A stretch of DNA of 64,000 nucleotides. Origin: an uncultured Pelagibacteraceae bacterium (lineage in GTDB: Bacteria; Pseudomonadota; Alphaproteobacteria; Pelagibacterales; Pelagibacteraceae). The DNA lies in the NCBI GenBank assembly GCA_902582315.1, contig CACHRP010000004.1:1-64000 (forward strand), written 5' to 3'. This document shows positions 16,138-24,116 of this stretch, piece by piece; within the stretch, counting starts at the first letter, position 1; every line of letters begins with the position of its first letter. The notes beneath the pieces were generated by a model. That model was not told the origin of the DNA and did no database searches. It was given only the letters and a program-made list of their open reading frames with translations. The translations under genes and the position numbers were made by a program.

Positions 16138-17526
16138 ATGCGTATGAAGAAAATATTGTCAGTTCTAGCCGGACTTATCTTGTTTGCAAATACAACATTT
16201 GCTGAAGAGTTAAGTATTGAAAAACAACTAGTTGGTATAGTTGGTGCTATTAATGGTACAGTTAAAACTGAAACTAGAACTCTTAAGGCAGGTGACAAGA
16301 TTTATCTGAACGAAACTATATACGCTTCCGAAAACTCAGGAACACAAATACTTCTTTTAGACCAATCAACATTTACAATCGGTTCAGAGTCAGAGGTCGT
16401 GATGGATACTTTTATATATGATCCAGAAACTAGTGATGGAAAGATTGTAGCAAGCGTTAAACAAGGTAGTTTAAAAGTAATATCAGGATTAATTAGCAAA
16501 AAAAATCCAGACAGTTTAACTGTTGAGGTTCCAGAGGGAACATTAGGATCTAGAGGTACAGAATTTCAAACAAATGTATCAAAAGGAAAAACTGATACTT
16601 TATTAATCGGACCAGGAAAAAATAATACTTTAGGTTTAAGACCTGGTGCAGTTTTAGTTGGAAATAATCTTGGCCAAACACTACTTGATAAACCTTTCAG
16701 TGTTGCAAGTATGGCAAAAGGTAAAGCCCCAAGTAAGGCAAGACAAATTACAAAATCACAATTAAAAAAATTCAATAAAAAAATGAAAGCTTTAAGAGTA
16801 GCAAAAGCTTCAGGCGCTACTAAAGAAGAAAAGAAAGCACTAAGAAAAAAAATTAGACAAGAATTAAAAGCACAAGGTTTTGAAAAAGAGGAAATAAGAA
16901 CTTTAATCAAAGAAAATTTAAGAAAAGATAATGAACAGAGACTTGTACTATTAGGTGAAAATGAACCACAATCAACAGAATTAGATGTAGATCAAAATAT
17001 AGCAGAGGAAGTTGAAGTAGAAGCACAAGAAATAGATGTTGCAGAGCCAGAAAAACCAAAAGCAACTGAAAAGACAAAAGATAAAAAGAAAGAGCAAAAA
17101 GCTAATAAGAAAAAAGGCAAAAAGAAAAAAGGAAAAGCTAAAAATAAAAAAGGTAAAAAGAAAAAAGAAAAAGCTAAAAAATCAAAAGGTAAAAAGAAAA
17201 AAGCAACTAAGAAAAAAGCAACTAAGAAAAAAGCTACAAAAAAAACAACTAAGAAAACAACTAAGAAAAAAGCTACAAAGAAAAAAGCAACTAAGAAAAA
17301 AGCACCTAAGAAAAAAGCAGCTAAGAAAAAAGCAGCTAAGAAAAAAGCACCTAAAAAGAAAAAAGCAGTTAAGAAAAAAGCACCTAAAAAGAAAAAAGTA
17401 GTTAAGAAAAAGGCTCCTAAAAAGAAAAAAGTAGTTAAGAGAAAAGTAGTTAAGAAGAAAAAGATAGTTAAAAAGAAAGTTGCTCAAAAGAAAAAGAAGA
17501 GAAAAAAGAAGAGAAAAAAGAAATAA
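16138..17526 (+). CDS. Secreted FecR-domain protein with H1-like lysine tail
   Basis: 462 residues. Signal peptide (ILSVLAGLILFANTTFA), then a FecR-type domain (about 25-170: VGAINGTVKTETRTLKAGDKIYLNETI, SGTQILLLDQSTFTIG, GTLGSRGTEFQTNV). Residues about 195-270 are a charged helix, 275-310 an acidic patch, and 310-462 almost pure Lys with Ala, Thr, Pro and Val in short repeats such as KKKATKKKATKKK and KKKAPKKKK. The tail resembles eukaryote-type histone H1 C-termini. FecR-domain proteins are often encoded beside CHASE2 proteins, as here. The tail may bind DNA, polyphosphate or acidic cell-surface polymers; this is inference. ATG 16144 is an alternative start. Confidence 0.82.
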   Translation: MRMKKILSVLAGLILFANTTFAEELSIEKQLVGIVGAINGTVKTETRTLKAGDKIYLNETIYASENSGTQILLLDQSTFTIGSESEVVMDTFIYDPETSDGKIVASVKQGSLKVISGLISKKNPDSLTVEVPEGTLGSRGTEFQTNVSKGKTDTLLIGPGKNNTLGLRPGAVLVGNNLGQTLLDKPFSVASMAKGKAPSKARQITKSQLKKFNKKMKALRVAKASGATKEEKKALRKKIRQELKAQGFEKEEIRTLIKENLRKDNEQRLVLLGENEPQSTELDVDQNIAEEVEVEAQEIDVAEPEKPKATEKTKDKKKEQKANKKKGKKKKGKAKNKKGKKKKEKAKKSKGKKKKATKKKATKKKATKKTTKKTTKKKATKKKATKKKAPKKKAAKKKAAKKKAPKKKKAVKKKAPKKKKVVKKKAPKKKKVVKRKVVKKKKIVKKKVAQKKKKRKKKRKKK

Positions 17527-17584
17527 TCTCTAAATCCCTCCTAAGTTTTATTTACTTTAATGATAATAAATATACATTCTAAGA

Positions 17585-19678
17585 GTGAAGCTATTATTGT
17601 CAAAATATAAAAACTATTTAACTTTTTTTCTATTACTAATTCTTTTAATTTCAATAAAAATTGCAAACCCAAGTTTTGTAAAATCAATTTCTTTTATAAG
17701 TTTTGATCTATATCAAAAAATTTTTCCATTAATTAAAAATGAAACCGAGGTTGTTATAATTGACATCGATGAGAAAAGCTTGGGTAAGTTTGGACAATTT
17801 CCTTGGAGTAGGTCAGTTTTTGCAAAAATTTTAGAAAATGTAAATGCAACGAACCCGAAAGCAATAGGTTTTGACGTTTTTTTTACTGAAAAAGATAAAC
17901 AATCTCCCGATGAATTTTTAAAAGCTTATAATTTAATACCAACTGACGTAACTGAAATTCAAAATTTAAAAGGACATGATGAGTTATTTAGAGAAGAATT
18001 AGAAAAATCAAAATCGGTAACAGCAGTATTGGGTAGTAATGTTCCTTCCCACAGCAATTATGATAGAAAATCTAAAGCAAGATTTTTATCCAAAGGGGGA
18101 GATCCTAAGAATTTTACTTATTCTTATCCATACTCGATCGGTTCTCTTGAAAAATTAGAAAAAAGTGTAAAGGGTCTGGGTTCAATATCTTTTTTAGATC
18201 AAACAGATGGAATTATAAGATCCTTACCATTAATAGTTCAGTTTGAAAAAAAAATGTACCCTACTATGGGTCTTGAAATGGTTAGGATTGGAGGAAATCA
18301 GAAAAATTTATATGTTGAGATGAATGAAGTTGGTATTACTAGGGTTAGTTCGAGGCCTTATAAAATACTTTCTGATCCTAATGGAATAATTTGGATTAAG
18401 TATAAAAAATCCCTCAAGAGCCAATATATTTCTGCAAGCTCTGTATACGAAGGTAAATTTGATGAAGAAAGATTTAAAGATAAATATGTTTTAATTGGAG
18501 CCTCCGCGCAAGGGTTATTTGATTTAGTAAAAACTCCTTTAGGAAAAACTATTCCAGGTGTTGAAGTTCATGCCAATGTTATTGAAAATATATTAGATAA
18601 TTCTTATTTAATTAGAAATCCAAATACATATGTTTTTGAGTTATTTTTTTCTATATTAGTTGGCTTTATAACTTTCCTTCTCTCCCAAAGAATTAAACCA
18701 AAATATAGTTTATCAGTATTCTTTGGTAGCTTGATAATAACTATAGCTATTGGATTTAGTTATTTTTTATTTAAATCTGAGCTTGTCGATATTAGTTATC
18801 CAATTTTTATATTAACAATTACCTTTTTAACGGGTTTATATTTTAGATTTTTAGAAGAAAATAGGATTGCCTTAGCAAATTTGCAAAAGGAGGCAAAGCT
18901 ACTTAAAGAAAGAGAGCTAGCGGGCGGAGTACAAAAAAGTCTTTTTCCAAATATAGAAAGATTTGAGAATTTCATTTATGCAAAAAATGTTCCAGCAAGA
19001 GACGTTTCAGGAGATTATTATGATGTTGTAAAAGTAGGTTCAAACGAATATTTTTTTACACTTGCTGATGTATCAGGAAAAGGTATTAAAGCTGGTATGT
19101 ATATGGCAAAAGCATCATCAATATTCAGAACTTTATCTAATTTATCCTATCCATTAGAAAAAGTAGTATTTGGTGTAAATAACGAATTAGTGGAAGCTAA
19201 ATTTAAAGGGATGTTTGTAACAGCGGTATTTGGAAAATTTAATATAGAAACAGGAGAAGTAAACTTCGTAAATGCAGGACACGAAAGTATTATGGTTTTT
19301 GATCGTGACAAAAACTTTGAATTTATAAAATCAGAAATGCCACCAATCGGGATTATAAAATATTTTACTGAATCAATGGTTAAATCTAAAACAATTAATC
19401 TAAAGGATAAAACATTTGTGGTTTATACAGATGGTGTAACAGAGGGATATTTAAAAAATGGCCAGGAACTTGGTGCAGATGGGGTTCAAAAAATCGTAAC
19501 AGATCTAAACGATGTTTCACCTAAAATTATTGTTGATAGCATTGCTGCACAATTAAATTGGGGGGCAGAAAAATTAAGAGATGATATAACATGTTTAGCC
19601 TTAGACTTAAAAAATACTGAATTAATAAAGCCAGCAAAGAAAAAAAAGCTAGAAACTACTGAAGAAAATAAAAATTAA
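17585..19678 (+). CDS. CHASE2 sensor PP2C phosphatase (SpoIIE/RsbU type)
   Basis: 697 residues, GTG start. One N-terminal membrane helix, a periplasmic CHASE2 domain (about 35-335: VVIIDIDEKSLGKFGQFPWSR is the family hallmark), three membrane helices (about 350-430), a coiled linker, and a PP2C/SpoIIE phosphatase (about 450-675). Metal motifs are intact: SGDYYD, ADVSGKG, TDGVTE and RDDIT. It can carry a periplasmic signal, possibly from the adjacent FecR-domain protein, to the STAS protein encoded at 13 kb. The C-terminus is short and lysine-rich. Confidence 0.9.
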   Translation: MKLLLSKYKNYLTFFLLLILLISIKIANPSFVKSISFISFDLYQKIFPLIKNETEVVIIDIDEKSLGKFGQFPWSRSVFAKILENVNATNPKAIGFDVFFTEKDKQSPDEFLKAYNLIPTDVTEIQNLKGHDELFREELEKSKSVTAVLGSNVPSHSNYDRKSKARFLSKGGDPKNFTYSYPYSIGSLEKLEKSVKGLGSISFLDQTDGIIRSLPLIVQFEKKMYPTMGLEMVRIGGNQKNLYVEMNEVGITRVSSRPYKILSDPNGIIWIKYKKSLKSQYISASSVYEGKFDEERFKDKYVLIGASAQGLFDLVKTPLGKTIPGVEVHANVIENILDNSYLIRNPNTYVFELFFSILVGFITFLLSQRIKPKYSLSVFFGSLIITIAIGFSYFLFKSELVDISYPIFILTITFLTGLYFRFLEENRIALANLQKEAKLLKERELAGGVQKSLFPNIERFENFIYAKNVPARDVSGDYYDVVKVGSNEYFFTLADVSGKGIKAGMYMAKASSIFRTLSNLSYPLEKVVFGVNNELVEAKFKGMFVTAVFGKFNIETGEVNFVNAGHESIMVFDRDKNFEFIKSEMPPIGIIKYFTESMVKSKTINLKDKTFVVYTDGVTEGYLKNGQELGADGVQKIVTDLNDVSPKIIVDSIAAQLNWGAEKLRDDITCLALDLKNTELIKPAKKKKLETTEENKN

Positions 19679-19726
19679 TTAAACTCAAATTGGTTTATAA
19701 AGATTTCTCTTTTATTTATTTTAACG

Positions 19727-19732
19727 TATAAT
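19727..19732 (+). promoter_or_regulatory. Possible -10 box before the small lipoprotein gene
   Basis: TATAAT lies 20 bp before GTG 19753, with no good -35 match at 17 bp. It suggests a short leader for the next gene. Confidence 0.3.
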
Positions 19733-19752
19733 AATAATTAATTTAGGGAAAC

Positions 19753-20067
19753 GTGAAAAAAATATTTTTGTTATTATCAGTTATACTTTTTTTGAACGGT
19801 TGTGTACAAACAACCTCAATGATGGGACCAACTTATACGTTGGTAAAAACTGGTAGCGTTGTTCAAGCAGGATCATCTATTGCAACATCGTATGGTATTA
19901 AAAGTACACTGGGTCAATCACCATCAGAAATTATTTTTTCTTTTGCAAAAAAAGAAAATAGTACAAGAGAGTGCGAAACTTTTCATTCTTCTGACTTAAA
20001 TGCGATATTTTTTGATACTTTAGATGAGATTGATTGTTTAAGAAATCCTTTTAGTATTCTTAAGTAA
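19753..20067 (+). CDS. Small outer-membrane-type lipoprotein, unknown
   Basis: 104 residues, GTG start. Lipoprotein signal with lipobox LNGC at residue 17 and Val at +2, compatible with the outer membrane. The mature part is short, with a Gly/Ser-rich stretch (GSVVQAGSSIATSYGIKSTLG) and two further cysteines (RECETF, IDCLRN) that may pair. Not recognised. It follows the CHASE2 gene on the same strand and may be the last member of the locus. Confidence 0.65.
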   Translation: MKKIFLLLSVILFLNGCVQTTSMMGPTYTLVKTGSVVQAGSSIATSYGIKSTLGQSPSEIIFSFAKKENSTRECETFHSSDLNAIFFDTLDEIDCLRNPFSILK

Positions 20068-20068
20068 T

Positions 20069-20326
20069 TTAATTACCTAAAATATTTTTTAACTCACCAT
20101 TCTTTTCCAAAGCTCTTAGTTCTTCGTATCCACCAATATGTTTATCCTCTATAAATATTTGTGGAACAGTTCTTCGTCCATTGCTTCTTTTAATCATTTC
20201 TTCTCGAATTTCTAAATTATTTCCTATATCGATTTCTTTAAAGGTTGCATTATTTCTTTTAAAAAGTCTTTTCGCTGCATCACAAAATGCACACATAGGA
20301 CCTGTGTACATGATTATATTTTTCAT
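20069..20326 (-). CDS. grxC: Glutaredoxin (dithiol, GrxC type)
   Basis: 85 residues, the usual size. Active-site CxxC as GPMCAFCDAAKRLFKR; cis-Pro motif TVPQIFI and the glutathione-binding GGYEEL loop are present. Reduces disulfides using glutathione in the cytoplasm. The convergent lipoprotein gene ends 1 bp away. Confidence 0.93.
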   Translation of the reverse strand: MKNIIMYTGPMCAFCDAAKRLFKRNNATFKEIDIGNNLEIREEMIKRSNGRRTVPQIFIEDKHIGGYEELRALEKNGELKNILGN

Positions 20327-20357
20327 AATTTACATATAACAATTTTTAATTTTATTA

Positions 20358-20654
20358 CTAGGTTTGAAAATCATTTTTATTTATTTTAATTCTGATGCTT
20401 TTTCTATTGGCTTCAAATTTTTTTCTGTGTTTGATACTTTTTGAATGTACTCGCTTTCTCCAAAGTCTGAATGATGATGGTTTAAGAGATTTTCGCATAA
20501 TTTTAATTACCTCATTTTCTGATTTTCCAGTTTTGCTCTCAATCTCCTCAAAGGTGATTCTATCTGCCCAAGCTGCCCATATAACCCAATCTGGACTCTC
20601 TATTTTTGGCTCAGGATTTTTAACTCTTGTTTGTGGTCTGTGACTTTTTTTCAT
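20358..20654 (-). CDS. DUF2805 / TIGR03643 family protein
   Basis: 98 residues. The core PDWVIWAAWADRITFEEIE, SENEVIKIMR and SSFRLWRKRV matches the small conserved family known as TIGR03643 (DUF2805), which looks like a helix-turn-helix but has no established role. The basic C-terminus (SIKHRKKFEANRKSIRIKIN) would suit nucleic-acid binding. A + strand ORF at 20395-20643 is its shadow. Confidence 0.82.
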   Translation of the reverse strand: MKKSHRPQTRVKNPEPKIESPDWVIWAAWADRITFEEIESKTGKSENEVIKIMRKSLKPSSFRLWRKRVHSKSIKHRKKFEANRKSIRIKINKNDFQT

Positions 20655-20719
20655 AATTTTTTAAACAAATCTTATTAAATCATTAATGAAATTTTTATAC
20701 CATGTGTTATACTGATCTC

Positions 20720-20777
20720 AGATAGTCCTATCTAGCCATCTTTAGCTCCCGGTTTTATAGGACTATCCACATTTTTT
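20720..20777 (+). ncRNA. Candidate hairpin small RNA with anti-Shine-Dalgarno loop
   Basis: GATAGTCCTAT (20721-20731) pairs perfectly with ATAGGACTATC (20757-20767), followed by CACA and six T. TATACT at 20708-20713 places a start at about 20720, exactly at the stem. The 25-base loop contains AGCTCCCGG, whose CTCCC could pair with GGGAG-type ribosome-binding sites. Hairpins with C/U-rich anti-Shine-Dalgarno loops are known in alphaproteobacterial small RNAs. The -35 box is weak. The remainder of the 20655-20846 gap shows nothing else. Confidence 0.5.
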
Positions 20778-20846
20778 CTTAACTCTACTTCCCATTTTTT
20801 TACTAAATAGAAATTTTTGGTGTAATAATGATGTTATCAATTTTTT

Positions 20847-21617
20847 ATGAAACTAGGATTTATAGGTACAGGAAATATTTCATCAGATGTCATTACTGGC
20901 ATTTGTAGATCTAATTTAAAATTTAAACAAATAATAATCTCCCCTAGAAATAAAAAAAAAGCAAAAAAATTAGAAAAAGAATTTAAAAAAGTAAAAATAG
21001 CAAAAAACAATCAAGAAGTTGTAAATAAATCTGATTGGATATTTATTGGAGTTCTACCTAAGGTTGCTAATCAAATATTACCTAATTTAATTTTTAAACA
21101 AAATCAAACAATTATAAGTTTTGTTGCAACTTTAAATCTCTCGAAACTTAAAAAAAAAATTAAAACTAAAGTAAATTTAGTAAGAGCAATACCTATGCCA
21201 CCAATATCTCTAGGACTAGGTCCAATTGTAATGTGTCCACCAAACACAAAAGTTAAGAACTTTTTTAATAAAATTGGAACTAGTATTGAAATTAAAAATG
21301 AAAAATTATCTAATAATTTTTGGGCAATTTCAGGAACAATGGCAGCATTTTATGAAACTTTAAAAAATTTGTCAGACTGGTTAGTGAAAAAGAAAACTAA
21401 CAGAAGAAAAGCACAAGAATATGTTACTTCACTTTATTTTGCTTTAGCTGGACTAGCATTAGAAAACTCTGATAAAAATATGAAAAAATTTGTTTCCGAT
21501 TCACAAACTCCTGGAGGATTAAATTGGCAAGGTGTAAATCAATTAAGAAAAGCTGGCTATTATAAATTGTTACAGAGTTCCTTAAATAATTTGTTAAAAA
21601 GATTAAATAAATCTTAA
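20847..21617 (+). CDS. proC: Pyrroline-5-carboxylate reductase
   Basis: 256 residues. Last step of proline synthesis: reduces pyrroline-5-carboxylate with NAD(P)H. N-terminal Rossmann motif GFIGTGNISSDVITG; the C-terminal dimer domain has SDSQTPGGLNWQGVNQL in place of the usual V-SPGGTT-AL, so the family is clear but the substrate loop is divergent. Rich in lysine. The next gene begins 3 bp after the stop, so it may be co-transcribed with the liv-type transporter. Confidence 0.78.
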   Translation: MKLGFIGTGNISSDVITGICRSNLKFKQIIISPRNKKKAKKLEKEFKKVKIAKNNQEVVNKSDWIFIGVLPKVANQILPNLIFKQNQTIISFVATLNLSKLKKKIKTKVNLVRAIPMPPISLGLGPIVMCPPNTKVKNFFNKIGTSIEIKNEKLSNNFWAISGTMAAFYETLKNLSDWLVKKKTNRRKAQEYVTSLYFALAGLALENSDKNMKKFVSDSQTPGGLNWQGVNQLRKAGYYKLLQSSLNNLLKRLNKS

Positions 21618-21620
21618 TTT

Positions 21621-22397
21621 ATGCAGCAAAACACAAACATTTTGCAAGTTAACGGACTTTCAAAATATTTTGGAGGTTTAGCTGCAGTATCAAATTGCAC
21701 ACTTAGTATTAAAAAAGGTTCTATCACAGGAATAATTGGACCTAATGGTTCAGGAAAGACAACATTATTCAATTTAATTGCAGGTAATTTAAAACCAAAT
21801 CAAGGTAAGGTTTTATTCAATAATAATGATATTACTGGAGTTCCTGCTTACGAGCTTTTTTCAAAAGGTATATTAAGAACATTTCAAATAGCTCATGAAT
21901 TTACAAATCTTACTGTTTTAGAAAATTTGATGATGGTACCTGGAAATCAAACAGGGGAAAAATTAACGAAAGTTTTAATGAGTTCTAAAATTATTAAATC
22001 AGAAGAAGAAGAAATCAAAAATAAAGCTTTAGAAGTTGCTGAATTTTTGAACTTGAAGCATTTATCAAATGAGTTAGCAGGCAACTTATCTGGAGGTCAA
22101 AAAAAACTTTTAGAACTTGGAAGAACTATGATGGTGGATGCTAATCTAGTTTTATTAGATGAGGTTGGTGCAGGAGTAAATAGAACACTACTAAAAGATT
22201 TAGGAACCGCAATACTCAGACTAAATAAAGAAAGAGGGTATACTTTTTGTATGATTGAACATGATATGGATTTCATAAGCCGAATGTGTGATCCTGTTAT
22301 CGTGATGTCTGAAGGCGCTGTTTTATTTGAAGGCACATCTGATGAAGTTAAAAAAAATGAGAAAGTAATTGATAGTTATTTAGGAAGAAGAAAATAA
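21621..22397 (+). CDS. livG: ABC importer ATPase, LivG type
   Basis: 258 residues. Walker A GPNGSGKTT, signature LSGGQKKLLELGRTMM, Walker B LVLLDEVGAGVN and the switch IEHDMDF. The Asp/Glu following Walker B and the C-terminal YLGRRK tail are LivG-like. First of four tightly packed genes livG-livF-livH-livM for a branched-chain-amino-acid-type (HAAT) importer; the actual ligand could be another amino acid, amide or urea-like compound. Confidence 0.88.
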   Translation: MQQNTNILQVNGLSKYFGGLAAVSNCTLSIKKGSITGIIGPNGSGKTTLFNLIAGNLKPNQGKVLFNNNDITGVPAYELFSKGILRTFQIAHEFTNLTVLENLMMVPGNQTGEKLTKVLMSSKIIKSEEEEIKNKALEVAEFLNLKHLSNELAGNLSGGQKKLLELGRTMMVDANLVLLDEVGAGVNRTLLKDLGTAILRLNKERGYTFCMIEHDMDFISRMCDPVIVMSEGAVLFEGTSDEVKKNEKVIDSYLGRRK

Positions 22398-23105
22398 ATG
22401 GCATTTTTTGAGGGAAGTAAAATGACAGCAGGATATGGAGATGGTCCAGATATTATTAGCTCTTGTACAATAAATGTTGATAAGGGAGAGATTGTTGCAA
22501 TCCTAGGTCCCAATGGTGCAGGCAAATCAACAGCGATGAAAACTATGCTTGGATTACTTAATCTAAAATCTGGCAGTGTTTTGATTAATGGTGAGGACAT
22601 AACAAATTTGTCACCACAAGACAGAGTCAAAAAAGGAATATCTTTTGTTCCTCAAAGTAAAAATGTATTTGCTGAGTTGACCGTAAAGGAAAATTTAGAA
22701 GTGGGTGCTTTTTTAAGAACGGATAAATTGGATAAAATCCTAAATGATATTTATGACTTATTTCCTATTTTAAAGGAGAAACAATCACAAATAGTTGGAG
22801 AGCTATCAGGTGGTCAAAGACAACAGGTTGCACTTGGACGTGCACTGATGATTAAACCTTCAGTATTAATGTTAGACGAACCTACAGCTGGTGTATCTCC
22901 AATTGTGATGGACGAGTTATTTGAACATATCATTAAAGTAAAAAAAACTAATGTTGCAATAATAATGGTAGAACAAAATGCTAAACAGGCTCTAAGTATT
23001 TCTGATAGAGGTTATGTTTTAGTAACAGGTCAAAACAAGTTTGAGGGATCAGGCAACGAACTGTTAAATGATCCAGAAGTTAGAAGATCTTTTTTAGGAG
23101 CTTAA
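22398..23105 (+). CDS. livF: ABC importer ATPase, LivF type
   Basis: 235 residues. Walker A GPNGAGKST, signature LSGGQRQQVALGRAL, Walker B VLMLDEPTAGV, switch MVEQNAKQAL; C-terminus ends VRRSFLGA as in LivF. Starts directly after the LivG stop and forms the second half of the ATPase pair. Confidence 0.9.
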   Translation: MAFFEGSKMTAGYGDGPDIISSCTINVDKGEIVAILGPNGAGKSTAMKTMLGLLNLKSGSVLINGEDITNLSPQDRVKKGISFVPQSKNVFAELTVKENLEVGAFLRTDKLDKILNDIYDLFPILKEKQSQIVGELSGGQRQQVALGRALMIKPSVLMLDEPTAGVSPIVMDELFEHIIKVKKTNVAIIMVEQNAKQALSISDRGYVLVTGQNKFEGSGNELLNDPEVRRSFLGA

Positions 23106-24116
23106 ATGGATTTTATAAATGCAATTGTATTACTTTTAAATTACACAGTAATTCCAGCGCTTACATATGGATCCCAGCTAGCATTAGGTGCGATATTTGT
23201 AACGTTAGTCTACGGTATTTTGAGGTTTGCTAATTTTGCAACTGGGGACATGATGTCATTTGGAACAATGGTTGCTGTACTTATAACATTTTATTTTCAA
23301 TCTTTAGGAATTAGTTTTGGTTTTTTGCCTACTGCCTTACTAACAATACCACCCGCGATTTTAGCGATGATTTTTTACATGTTATTTATTGATAAGTTTG
23401 TATTCAGTTATTATCGAGTTAAAAAAAGCCCACCTGTTCAATTAGCGATGGTAAGCGTTGGTGTAATGTTCGTTACACAAGCAATAATAAGGATAATTAT
23501 AGGACCATTTGATAGAAGATTTTTTGATGGGGAAAAATTCATTTTAAAAGCTAATGAATTTAGGGAAATGACTGGGTTAAATGAAGGTTTAACAATTAAA
23601 TCTACCCAAGCAATAACAATTTTTGTTACGGTACTTGTAGTTTCAATAATGTTTTGGTTTTTGAATAGAACTAAAACTGGAACAAGCATGAGGGCTTACT
23701 CTGACAATGAAGACTTAGCTTTACTTTCTGGGATAGATCCAAAAAAGGTTGTTCTAATCACTTGGATTATTGCAGGTATCCTAGCAACTATTGGTGGAGT
23801 ACTTTATGGTTTAGATAAGAGTTACAGACCTTTTGTTTATTTTAATAATATGTTGCCAATTTTTGCAGCAGCCATTGTTGGTGGAATTGGGAATCCATTT
23901 GGAGCTTTTCTTGGAGGCTATGTAATTGCATTTGCAGAAATTTTAGTTACTTATGCTTATAAAAAATTTTTTGCATATTTATTGCCAGAATTCATGGAAC
24001 CAGATTCCCTTATGCAATTATTATCAACCGACTATAAATTTGCAGTATCATTTTCCATTTTGGTTATTGTGCTACTTTTTAGACCATCAGGAATATTCAA
24101 GGGCAAAACTCTATGA
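23106..24116 (+). CDS. livH: ABC importer permease, LivH type
   Basis: 336 residues, about 8 membrane helices. The N-terminal segment GSQLALGAIFVTLVYGILRFANFATGDM is the LivH signature, and the cytoplasmic MRAYSDNEDLALLSGIDPKKV loop is the ATPase contact. It overlaps LivM by 4 bp (ATGA). The C-terminus LLFRPSGIFKGKTL is typical. Confidence 0.92.
   Translation: MDFINAIVLLLNYTVIPALTYGSQLALGAIFVTLVYGILRFANFATGDMMSFGTMVAVLITFYFQSLGISFGFLPTALLTIPPAILAMIFYMLFIDKFVFSYYRVKKSPPVQLAMVSVGVMFVTQAIIRIIIGPFDRRFFDGEKFILKANEFREMTGLNEGLTIKSTQAITIFVTVLVVSIMFWFLNRTKTGTSMRAYSDNEDLALLSGIDPKKVVLITWIIAGILATIGGVLYGLDKSYRPFVYFNNMLPIFAAAIVGGIGNPFGAFLGGYVIAFAEILVTYAYKKFFAYLLPEFMEPDSLMQLLSTDYKFAVSFSILVIVLLFRPSGIFKGKTL

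Noticed and set aside
17036-17487. Additional ORFs over the lysine tail on both strands
   Set aside because: They are low-complexity shadows of the AAA/AAG-rich FecR tail (Lys/Leu/Arg or Phe/Leu/Cys repeats) without starts or domains.
1-20100. Classical type II secretion system
   Set aside because: PilM/PilN/PilO/PilP order, the INLLP motif and a lipoprotein secretin fit a type IV pilus (MSHA/T4a-like); no GspC, GspD C-terminal S-domain, GspM or GspH-K set is present.
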